From Comamonadaceae bacterium (GTDB lineage: Bacteria > Pseudomonadota > Gammaproteobacteria > Burkholderiales > Burkholderiaceae_C): DNA of 64,000 bases. Shown one piece after another: positions 56,767 through 64,000 of this stretch. Under the pieces are notes generated by a model. That model was not told the DNA's origin. It made no database searches and worked only from the letters and a program-made list of their open reading frames with translations. Positions within the stretch are counted from its first letter, which is position 1, and each line of letters begins with the position of its first letter. The position numbers and the translations under genes are program-made. The stretch covers positions 1 through 64,000 of the forward strand of contig JAIYAR010000013.1 in NCBI GenBank assembly GCA_027488985.1, read 5' to 3'.

Positions 56767-57843
56767 TCAGAGCAACTTTGAGGGGCTGAAGGCGAAGTGT
56801 TCCTCTTCCTGATAGCGGTCGCGGATCTCGAGTACTTCGTCAAACCCGTCCAGGAAGGCTTGGACACACTGAGGATCAAAGTGGGTGCCTGAACCTGCGT
56901 TCAAAAAGTCCACCGCCTCCTCCAGAGACCACGCTTTTTTGTAGGGTCGCTCCGAGGTCAAGGCATCGAACACATCGGCAACTGCCACGATGCGGCTGAA
57001 GATGGGGATCGCCTCGCCTTTGAGCCCTTGCGGATAGCCACTGCCATCGAACTTTTCATGGTGGCCCAGAGCAATCTCCGCACCCGCTTGCAATACCCGT
57101 GAGTTGCTATTTTTCAGCAGCTCGTAGCCGAACGCGGCATGCTGCTTCATGATTTCAAACTCGGCGGCATCAAGCCGGCCCGGCTTGAGCAGAATATTGT
57201 CGGTAATGCCCACCTTGCCGATGTCATGCATGGGCGCAGCCTCCAGCAACAGCTCCTGTTGATCCTGCGTCAGCCCCATTTTTTTGGCTATCAGCTGCGA
57301 ATAGTGGGCCATTCGCAAAATGTGTGCCCCCGTCTCCGGATCGCGGTATTCGGCAGCTTTGCACAAACGGAACACCGTATCTCGTTCGCGCTGAAGGATC
57401 ACTTCGGTGGCTTTACGCACCTCGGAGGAAAGCCATTCAGCATGGTCTGCAAGCTTGCGGCGTGCACTGCTCAGGCTGAGCATGTTCTTGGCACGCGCAA
57501 GAAACTCCACTTTATCAACCGGCTTGGCCAGAAAATCGTTGGCGCCGGAATCCAGTGCACGGTAACGGACCTGCTTCTGGTCATTGGCAGTGATCATCAA
57601 TATGGGCACATCCACACAATTGGGCAAAGCCCGGAAGCGCTGTATGAATTCCAGTCCATCAATGTCCGGCATCATGTAATCCACGATGACCAGATCCGGC
57701 GTATGAGTTGCAGCCCACGCCAAGCCGTCTAGCGGCCCCGCAAAGCTATGGCTTTGGCAGTTGTCCAGCTTTTTGACCAATGCGCCGAAAAGGATCAGGT
57801 TGATCTCGGTGTCGTCAATGATGAGTACCTGCTGCATGCTCAC
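56767..57843 (-). CDS. Response regulator with HD-GYP phosphodiesterase domain
   Basis: 358 residues from GTG 57843 (GAGG seven bases upstream; ATG 57837 alternative). Receiver domain about 1-125 (LIIDDTEINLILF, phospho-Asp in VIVDYMMPDIDG), short helix, HD-GYP domain about 160-350 with HDIGKVGITDNILLKPGRL and HHEKFDGSGYPQGL (intact HD and GYP). Probably degrades cyclic-di-GMP. Ten bases after the hybrid kinase gene, so the kinase is its likely partner. Confidence 0.92.
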   Translation of the reverse strand: MSMQQVLIIDDTEINLILFGALVKKLDNCQSHSFAGPLDGLAWAATHTPDLVIVDYMMPDIDGLEFIQRFRALPNCVDVPILMITANDQKQVRYRALDSGANDFLAKPVDKVEFLARAKNMLSLSSARRKLADHAEWLSSEVRKATEVILQRERDTVFRLCKAAEYRDPETGAHILRMAHYSQLIAKKMGLTQDQQELLLEAAPMHDIGKVGITDNILLKPGRLDAAEFEIMKQHAAFGYELLKNSNSRVLQAGAEIALGHHEKFDGSGYPQGLKGEAIPIFSRIVAVADVFDALTSERPYKKAWSLEEAVDFLNAGSGTHFDPQCVQAFLDGFDEVLEIRDRYQEEEHFAFSPSKLL

Positions 57844-57852
57844 AGTATCGCC

Positions 57853-60800
57853 TCAATTCTTCCGTTCAAGACCCGCTGCCCGACTCTGAAGCGCTTCGAC
57901 GAGGATTGCCACCTCCTCGACGAGGGGCTCCACCATGCCTGAGACGGATTCCATGTCTGCAAATGCTGCCATGGCTTCCAGTTGGTGGGCGAGTCGGCTC
58001 GCGGGGGCTGCGCCAAACAAAGCCAAAGTGCCTTTCAGCCCGTGGGAGATATGCAGCAGTCCATTGAAGTCTGCGGCAGCCAGACTGGCGCGCAGGTGCT
58101 CCCGGTCTTTGGGCCATTGCGCCACAAAAGCATCTGCAACGATGTCGACCATTTCTTCATCAGCTTGGGCAAGGGCCACTGAGTAATTAAACTGGCCATC
58201 TCCGCCCGGTACCAAAGGATCCGGTGAGGTATCTTCGACGTACTCCACCTCGGGGCCATCCGCTGTCGCATAGGACAACTGGAGTATTTTTTGTTGCAGC
58301 TCATCGGCCTTGATGGGCTTGGCGAGGTAGTCATCCATGCCGGCTTGCAGGCACAAATTGCGGTCGGACTCCATGGCATTTGCCGTCATAGCAATGATGG
58401 GAATACGCCGGCCACGCTCATGGCTACGGATATGCCGCGTCGCCTCAAGCCCGTCCATGACAGGCATCATCATGTCCATGAGGATCAGGTCATACGGCCG
58501 CTTGGGCAGCATGTCGATGGCGATCTGGCCGTTGGCGGCCACATCAACACGGTGGCCCCAGCGCTGCAGCAGTGTCACCGCCAGCTTCTGGTTGATGGCG
58601 TGGTCTTCCACCAAAAGGATATCGAGCACGGGGTGCGCATCGCGGATGGAGTGTCGTGTCACCAGCACCTCTGGCCGCACCTTGTGTAACTGCAATACGC
58701 CGGAAACCATTTGCAGCAGGTCTTGCCGCGCAATCGGCTTGGAGAGATAACCCGCAATACCGACCTGGCGCGAGCGCTGGCCATCGCCCTTCATGCCTGC
58801 GGAGGATAGCAGCACCATGGGCAAACTGTCGCAGGATGGCAGCCCTCGCACCTGCTGGGCGGTGGTAAATCCATCCAACTCGGGCATCTGGCCATCCAGC
58901 AAAATCAGATCGCAGGGGGCGCCACTCTGGCTCTGCGTCTGCCGACCCAGCCATTCGAGAGTGGCGGGACCTGAGTCCGCTTGGCTGGTACGGGCCCCGA
59001 AAGCTTCCAGGATGCCGCACACCACCTCCCGATTGACCTGGTTGTCGTCCACAACCAGCACATGCAAGCCGTCCAAGCGGATCAAGGCGGAAGTTTCCAC
59101 CGGCGCAGAAGTATCCTTCACCAGCGCCAGTGTGAAGTGGAAAACACTGCCGACACCGGGCGTGCTCTCCACCCAAATAGAGCCACCCATGCCCTCCACC
59201 AGACGCGCACAAATGGTCAGCCCGAGTCCGGTGCCTCCGTACTTGCGGGTGGTGGAGCTGTCCTCTTGGGAGAAAGCATCAAATATGGAGCCCAGCTTGT
59301 GTGCCGGTATTCCGATCCCGGTGTCACTGACGGCCATGTGAAGCAATGGCTTGCCATCGGCAGCCGTCTCCTGGTGAACCCGGAGCACCACCTCCCCTCG
59401 CTGGGTGAACTTGATGGCATTGCCCATGATGTTGACCAGCACCTGGCGCAGACGCCCCGGGTCGCCGACCAAGGCGCGCGGTACATCAGGTGCCACGTCC
59501 CACACCACCTCCAGGCCTTTTTCATGCGCGCGCAAGACCACGGTCTTGAAGGTGTCTGCAATGGTGCGTTCCAGATTGAACGGAATGGATTCAATATCCA
59601 TCTTGCCGGCTTCAATCTTGGAAAAGTCCAGGATGTCATTGATCACCCGCAACAAGGCTTCTGACGAGGACTTCACGATGCTCAGGTATTCCTGCTGTTC
59701 GGCGTCCAGCGTGGTGTCGAGCAACAACTCGGTCATACCTATCACGCCGTTCATCGGAGTACGGATCTCGTGACTCATGTTGGCCAGGAAGTCCGACTTG
59801 GCATGGTTGGCTGACTCGGCTGCGTCTTTCGCTTTCTGGAGTTCCTCGGAGATATAGCGGGCCTGGGTCACGTCGCTCAAATAGCCGTTCCAGACAATAT
59901 GGCCGTTGGACTTGTGCTGGGGCTGCGACTCGCCGTGCACCCAGAAAATCTCCATGGTCTGCGCGTTGACCATCCGGAACTCCATGCCCCAGGCTGCTCC
60001 GGCCGTTGCGGCCTCTATCAAATTTTGAGCAACAGCCGTGCGATCGTCCGGGTGGACGCTATGCAGGAACGCGTTTGCGTCCTCCACCAGCGCTTCGGTA
60101 CGGACGCCCGTCATCACCTCTGCGGCGTGACTCATGAAACCGATCTTGAACAGTCCGCCCTTGGTAACGTAGTACTGAAACACAGCTACGGGAATGTGGC
60201 GGGTGACTTCGCGCAAGCGTTCGTCTGCCTCTTTGGCACGGGTCACGTCCTGCCAGATACCGGTGAATACTGTGGCACCGTCGGGCGCCACATCGGGCTC
60301 GGGGCTGACCTCTGTGCGGATCCAACGGATGCTCTTGTTGGGCAGCTGGATGCGGTACTCGCCCTGCCATGCTTCTCGCCGCTGGGCCGCCAGATAAATG
60401 CCGTCACGCAATGCAGGCCAATCTTCTTCCACGACCTGGCGCGACGCGATTTTGGGGTCATCCAGCAGCTCCTGCACGCTGATGCCCCGCACCTCCTGCA
60501 CACGGTCATTGACAAAGGTGTAGCGCTGGCCCCGCTCACTGACATGCACCTGAAACACCACGCCGGGCAAGGTGTTGGTGATGTGGCGCAATCGGGCTTC
60601 ACCGGCCTTGATGTTGACCTCCATGCGCTTGCGGGCAGTGATGTCCGTGCGGATGGCGATATACATGTTGGGTTTACCGCTCTCGTCTTTCAACGGGACG
60701 ATAGTGGCGTCCACCCAGTAGAGCTGGCCGGCCTTGCTGCGGTTGCAGATTTCTCCCCGCCAGACCTTGCCCGATGAAATGACCGCCCACAGGTTGGTGA

Positions 60801-61449
60801 AATACACCTTGTCCTGCACACCGGCATTGATCATGCGGTGATTCTGGCCCAGCAGTTCACCCCTGCTGTAGCCGCTGAGCTCGCAGAACTTGTCGTTGGC
60901 GTACAGAATGTCGCCCGCTGCATTGGTGGTACTGACGATGGCGTGCTGGTCCAGTGCGAACTTCTGGTTGGCCAAGTCGGTCAAGGCGAACTGCAGGTCT
61001 TTCTGGCTGTCTTCTTTCTGGCGCACCAAGGTGCCCATCAGTTCAGACAAGGTTTCCAGCGAATCGTCGATCAAAGGCGGATGGTCAGGATCCACCTGCG
61101 CCATCAACGCCGAGGCTGTGGCACGCAAAGAGTCCATCGCGCGTGTGCGGCTGTCCAGCTCATCACGCAAACGGGCGTTGCTGGCTGTCAGGTCTACCGA
61201 GCTGAGCTCCAGGCTGCGGCTTTTGAGTTCGAGATCGCGGTCGTTTTGCTGGTAAGACTCTTCCACCTGGTGCAGCAAAGGCCCTAGTCCTTTCAGCGCC
61301 TGAAGGGCTGCTGGAGACAGCGCCGACCCCGCTTCCAGACTGGCGAGTTCCGCTTGTACTGCGGCCCACGCGGGCGCATCCAGCCCCAAATTGCGCTTGA
61401 CCTGTCGGGCCAGCAATTTGTGCTGCAAGGGACGCCCCGCCTCTTTCAT
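57853..61449 (-). CDS. Giant hybrid kinase (PAS3-HisKA-HATPase-REC2-HPt)
   Basis: 1198 residues from ATG 61449, which overlaps the FIST stop (ATGA). No membrane helix, so cytoplasmic. In order: coiled coil about 85-125, PAS1 about 165-290 ([18 protein letters not shown]), PAS2 about 290-420, PAS3 about 420-540, HisKA with [16 protein letters not shown], HATPase with [17 protein letters not shown]1 ([26 protein letters not shown]), REC2 ([29 protein letters not shown]), and HPt with [12 protein letters not shown] (phospho-His). A complete relay ending in HPt fits transfer to the HD-GYP protein. Confidence 0.9.
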   Translation of the reverse strand: MKEAGRPLQHKLLARQVKRNLGLDAPAWAAVQAELASLEAGSALSPAALQALKGLGPLLHQVEESYQQNDRDLELKSRSLELSSVDLTASNARLRDELDSRTRAMDSLRATASALMAQVDPDHPPLIDDSLETLSELMGTLVRQKEDSQKDLQFALTDLANQKFALDQHAIVSTTNAAGDILYANDKFCELSGYSRGELLGQNHRMINAGVQDKVYFTNLWAVISSGKVWRGEICNRSKAGQLYWVDATIVPLKDESGKPNMYIAIRTDITARKRMEVNIKAGEARLRHITNTLPGVVFQVHVSERGQRYTFVNDRVQEVRGISVQELLDDPKIASRQVVEEDWPALRDGIYLAAQRREAWQGEYRIQLPNKSIRWIRTEVSPEPDVAPDGATVFTGIWQDVTRAKEADERLREVTRHIPVAVFQYYVTKGGLFKIGFMSHAAEVMTGVRTEALVEDANAFLHSVHPDDRTAVAQNLIEAATAGAAWGMEFRMVNAQTMEIFWVHGESQPQHKSNGHIVWNGYLSDVTQARYISEELQKAKDAAESANHAKSDFLANMSHEIRTPMNGVIGMTELLLDTTLDAEQQEYLSIVKSSSEALLRVINDILDFSKIEAGKMDIESIPFNLERTIADTFKTVVLRAHEKGLEVVWDVAPDVPRALVGDPGRLRQVLVNIMGNAIKFTQRGEVVLRVHQETAADGKPLLHMAVSDTGIGIPAHKLGSIFDAFSQEDSSTTRKYGGTGLGLTICARLVEGMGGSIWVESTPGVGSVFHFTLALVKDTSAPVETSALIRLDGLHVLVVDDNQVNREVVCGILEAFGARTSQADSGPATLEWLGRQTQSQSGAPCDLILLDGQMPELDGFTTAQQVRGLPSCDSLPMVLLSSAGMKGDGQRSRQVGIAGYLSKPIARQDLLQMVSGVLQLHKVRPEVLVTRHSIRDAHPVLDILLVEDHAINQKLAVTLLQRWGHRVDVAANGQIAIDMLPKRPYDLILMDMMMPVMDGLEATRHIRSHERGRRIPIIAMTANAMESDRNLCLQAGMDDYLAKPIKADELQQKILQLSYATADGPEVEYVEDTSPDPLVPGGDGQFNYSVALAQADEEMVDIVADAFVAQWPKDREHLRASLAAADFNGLLHISHGLKGTLALFGAAPASRLAHQLEAMAAFADMESVSGMVEPLVEEVAILVEALQSRAAGLERKN

Positions 61450-62576
61450 GCCGATTCGGAAAAATAGGTGATGGTCATCGTCTGGTTGTGCAACAGGCAC
61501 TCCGCCCCATTGTGCGCCGGACTGATTTCGCCATATGAATAAAAGCCGGCAAGAACCGGCCCTTTACCAATGACAGCGGCCACCGCTTCAATCTCTTCGT
61601 CCACGCGGCCGCCCATCACCAGCTTGCGCCCTACACAGCTCACCATCATGGCCAATCCGTCGGGGTGCTGGATGTTCAGTCCCCGGGCCGCTTGCTCAGC
61701 ACCGTTCACCAGGGCATCGGTGCCCGCCTGCATCATGCGCAGGTAACCGCCCTCTTCCACGTCGCCGGCCAGTGTGATGCTGCCCTCAGCCTCATCGATG
61801 CCCAGAATGGTGCGAAGTAATCCTTCCTCTTTACCTCCCGCTGAGACCACCGAAAACGGGAACAACAAACCAGAGGCAGGCAAATCCTTGGCATAGTCGC
61901 CCAGGTAGCGCTTGTAGGTGGAGAGCGCCGGCTCGCCGTCCAGTGCGAAGAGGACATTGCGACGGGCTTTGGTGACGCGCCGTGCCGGACCGAAAGCAGA
62001 CCAACCGCCATACACCCCGTGAGAGACCTGCAAATGGTTTCCGTAAAGGCCGGCGCACACCAAGCGGGTATCACTCACACCTTCGCCATCGAGCACCACG
62101 GTTTTGACAAACGCACCGCCGTCACCGGCCAGCCCACCCACAATCGGAACACTTGCGCCCAACGCCTGAGTCATCCCGAGGATTAGCGCACTGCCATTGA
62201 TTTGCACGCCCTGACCCAGCACCACCACAGCGCGCAGCCCTTCGTGGGGCAGACCGGACGCCAGCCGAACGCCCGCATCAAAAGAATCCTCCATATTCCG
62301 GAGCTCGGTAGCCGATGTCTTTATGGTGGACCTGTCCCAGCGCACGGCAGTCAGCGTGAGCGAATCGTCGGCCACCCCATCAATGGATATCTCTCCGGCG
62401 GTAGAGCAGCCCATCAGCACGGCGCTGGAAAAGGCTTTATGCAGTTCAGGTTGGACGGAGCGCAAAAGGCCTTCATTTCCGAAGGCCAGCACCCATTGGG
62501 GCTCGGATGCAGCCAATACAGACAAACCCTCCGCCGTTGGAGAGTTGGTGCGCCATGTGGCTTGAGAAACATGCAT
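61446..62576 (-). CDS. FIST-domain sensor (NosP-like)
   Basis: 376 residues from ATG 62576 (MHVSQATWRTNSP); an alternative TTG 62630 is less likely. FIST_N about 25-220 (VLMGCSTAGEIS, SVPIVGGLAGDGGAFV) and FIST_C about 225-365 (LSTYKRYLGDYAKDL, VLAGFYSYGEISP). FIST proteins bind small ligands; NosP members bind heme/NO and control an adjacent kinase. The kinase start overlaps this stop. No obvious heme ligand can be named with certainty, so ligand is inference. Confidence 0.85.
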   Translation of the reverse strand: MHVSQATWRTNSPTAEGLSVLAASEPQWVLAFGNEGLLRSVQPELHKAFSSAVLMGCSTAGEISIDGVADDSLTLTAVRWDRSTIKTSATELRNMEDSFDAGVRLASGLPHEGLRAVVVLGQGVQINGSALILGMTQALGASVPIVGGLAGDGGAFVKTVVLDGEGVSDTRLVCAGLYGNHLQVSHGVYGGWSAFGPARRVTKARRNVLFALDGEPALSTYKRYLGDYAKDLPASGLLFPFSVVSAGGKEEGLLRTILGIDEAEGSITLAGDVEEGGYLRMMQAGTDALVNGAEQAARGLNIQHPDGLAMMVSCVGRKLVMGGRVDEEIEAVAAVIGKGPVLAGFYSYGEISPAHNGAECLLHNQTMTITYFSESA

Positions 62577-62686
62577 GCGTCGGCCCCGGAAAGTTGGAAT
62601 TTGCAGCCCGCAGCAATGATACGACGCCAATGAGACAAATGCACAGGAATTGGCATTTATCTCACACTTAACAAATTTACCGTATT

Positions 62687-64000
62687 TTAGGCTGCCTTGT
62701 ATTGATCGCGCAACAGGTTTTTCTGCACCTTGCCCATGGCATTGCGGGGCAAGGCCTCGACCACCACGCAGCGCTTGGGCACCTTGAAATTGGCCAGCAT
62801 GCTTTTGAGGGTGGCAACCACCTGCGCACCGTCCACCTGCTGACCCGCTTTGGGCACCACCACAGCCACACCCACTTCACCGAAATCGGGATCCGGCACT
62901 CCGACCACGGCACTCTCGTCCACACCCGGCAGGTTGTTGATGTAGCCCTCGATCTCGGCCGGGTAGACGTTGTAACCGCCACTGATGATCAGGTCCTTGC
63001 TGCGGCCCACGATGGTCACATAGCCCTTGGCATCCACATGGCCCACATCGCCGGTTTTGAAGAAGCCATCCGCAGTGAATTCCTGTGCGGTTTTTTCGGG
63101 CATCTGCCAATAACCCAGAAACACGTTCGGGCCTTTGACCTCAATACCGCCGGTGTCACCGGACTTGACCTCGTGACCGGCCTCGTCCCGCACTCGCAGC
63201 TGCACGCCCGGCAGCGGCTGACCTACGGTGCCCACGACCCGTACACCGTCTGTCGGTTTGCAGGGGTTGGACGTCAGCATCACGGTTTCTGACATGCCGT
63301 AGCGCTCCAGAATCGTGTGGCCGGTGCGTGCCTGCCACTGACGATGTGTATCCACCAGCATGGGCGCGGAGCCCGAAACAAACAGACGCATGTTCCGGGT
63401 GGACTGGGTGTTAAGCCCTGCTTCGGCCAGCAAGCGCACGTACAGCGTGGGCACCCCCATGAATACGGTGGCCCGCGCCATCATGCGCAAGGCGGTTTGC
63501 GGCTCGAATTTGGCGCACCACAACATCTTGCTTCCATTGATCAGCGCGCCGTGGATGGCAACAAAAAGCCCGTGCACATGGAAGATGGGTAATGCGTGGA
63601 TCAGCACATCGCCCTCTCTCCAATCCCAGTACTTTTGCAGCACGCGGGCATTGCTGAGCAAATTGCCATGGCTAAGCATGGCGCCCTTGCTGCGACCCGT
63701 CGTTCCGCTGGTGTAAATGATGGCGGCCAAATCGTTGGCAGCGCGCGGCACCGGCGTATGGGTGCGTGGGAATTTGGATGCCCGCTCCAGCAACGTACCG
63801 GTGCGGTCGTCATTGAGCGAAAACACGTACTGCGTGCCGGCCAGAAACGCCATTTTGCTCAGCCAGCCGAAGTTGCGGCCTGCACATACCAGCACCGCCG
63901 GCTTGGCGTCGCTGATGAAGTAGTCCATCTCCGCGCTCTGGTAGGCCGTATTAAGCGGCAGATACACCAGCCCCGCCCTCAGCGTGGCCAGGTACAGCAC
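62687..64000 (-). CDS. matB: Malonyl-CoA synthetase-like AMP-ligase (5' end missing)
   Basis: The gene starts beyond the window; 437 residues are seen, ending at 62687. ANL-family: P-loop YTSGTTGRSKGAMLSHGN, ERYGMSETVMLTSNP (A5 motif), GYWQMPEKT, GDVGHVDAKGYVTIVGRSKDLI (A8), and C-terminal PRNAMGKVQKN (catalytic Lys). The SNP after the YGMSE motif and overall similarity favour malonate-CoA ligase over other acyl-CoA synthetases. Feeds malonyl-CoA to fatty acid or other synthesis. Substrate not proven. Confidence 0.8.
   Translation of the reverse strand: MLYLATLRAGLVYLPLNTAYQSAEMDYFISDAKPAVLVCAGRNFGWLSKMAFLAGTQYVFSLNDDRTGTLLERASKFPRTHTPVPRAANDLAAIIYTSGTTGRSKGAMLSHGNLLSNARVLQKYWDWREGDVLIHALPIFHVHGLFVAIHGALINGSKMLWCAKFEPQTALRMMARATVFMGVPTLYVRLLAEAGLNTQSTRNMRLFVSGSAPMLVDTHRQWQARTGHTILERYGMSETVMLTSNPCKPTDGVRVVGTVGQPLPGVQLRVRDEAGHEVKSGDTGGIEVKGPNVFLGYWQMPEKTAQEFTADGFFKTGDVGHVDAKGYVTIVGRSKDLIISGGYNVYPAEIEGYINNLPGVDESAVVGVPDPDFGEVGVAVVVPKAGQQVDGAQVVATLKSMLANFKVPKRCVVVEALPRNAMGKVQKNLLRDQYKAA

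Overview
The window looks like chromosomal DNA of a betaproteobacterium of the Burkholderiales, most likely a Comamonadaceae member close to Rhodoferax. This is inferred from gene content and order (isc operon beside dnaQ and uvrB, single-operon propionyl-CoA pathway, intracellular PhaZ, cbb3 oxidase with Fnr) and from the GC-rich coding style; no database comparison was possible. One interval (about 1-8713) is clearly foreign: it is visibly AT-richer, holds short unrecognised genes and two tyrosine recombinases, and stops at the 3' end of a tRNA-Val(CAC) gene.

Layout. 1-8713: right part of an integrative element with a family-A-like polymerase fragment, a catalytic-domain-only recombinase, a chain of five short genes (four of the five junctions tight, three of them ATGA overlaps), two small secreted proteins, a membrane protein with a winged-helix partner, and the tRNA-linked integrase. 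8714-17053: tRNA-Val, dnaQ, the isc operon (iscR-iscS-iscU-iscA-hscB-hscA-fdx) and uvrB. 17320-24463: an aromatic/aspartate aminotransferase, a secreted zinc-phospholipase-like protein, PHA depolymerase phaZ, an orphan rnfB and a chemoreceptor. 24587-33637: propionyl-CoA to succinyl-CoA operon (mutase, meaB, pccB, pccA, epimerase) with a divergent GntR regulator, then a LysR regulator. 33753-40307: sterol-desaturase-type hydroxylase, PPOX-type flavoprotein, thioesterase, a three-gene envelope-stress-like group (barrel, BON, GSP17M-like), an EamA exporter and dusA. 40677-45281: a binding protein plus hybrid kinase pair and a GAF-GGDEF cyclase. 45340-56721: a microaerobic respiration block (SafE-like protein, hemN, fnr, the cco/fix genes, usp). 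56767-62576: an operon of FIST sensor, giant hybrid kinase and REC-HD-GYP protein. 62687-64000: malonyl-CoA synthetase, cut by the window end.

How the genes work together. Three FNR boxes of the TTGAYnnnnATCAA type (47485, 53616, 56207) and a weaker fourth site (47526) tie hemN, fnr, ccoNOQP and usp into one oxygen-controlled regulon. The placement at fnr predicts a class II promoter with a second box over the start site. The FIST-hybrid kinase-HD-GYP operon next door resembles NosP/NahK/HnoB-type nitric-oxide signalling to cyclic-di-GMP. PHA breakdown and propionyl-CoA carboxylation suggest a carbon-storage and odd-chain acid lifestyle.

Other points. A 15-bp dispersed motif (consensus RTAGCTRCTCGCGCA) occurs at five places, three of them inside or touching the 3' ends of genes. 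Several genes too short for routine ORF calling were recovered by eye: ccoQ, ccoS, and two element genes at 3011 and 3837.
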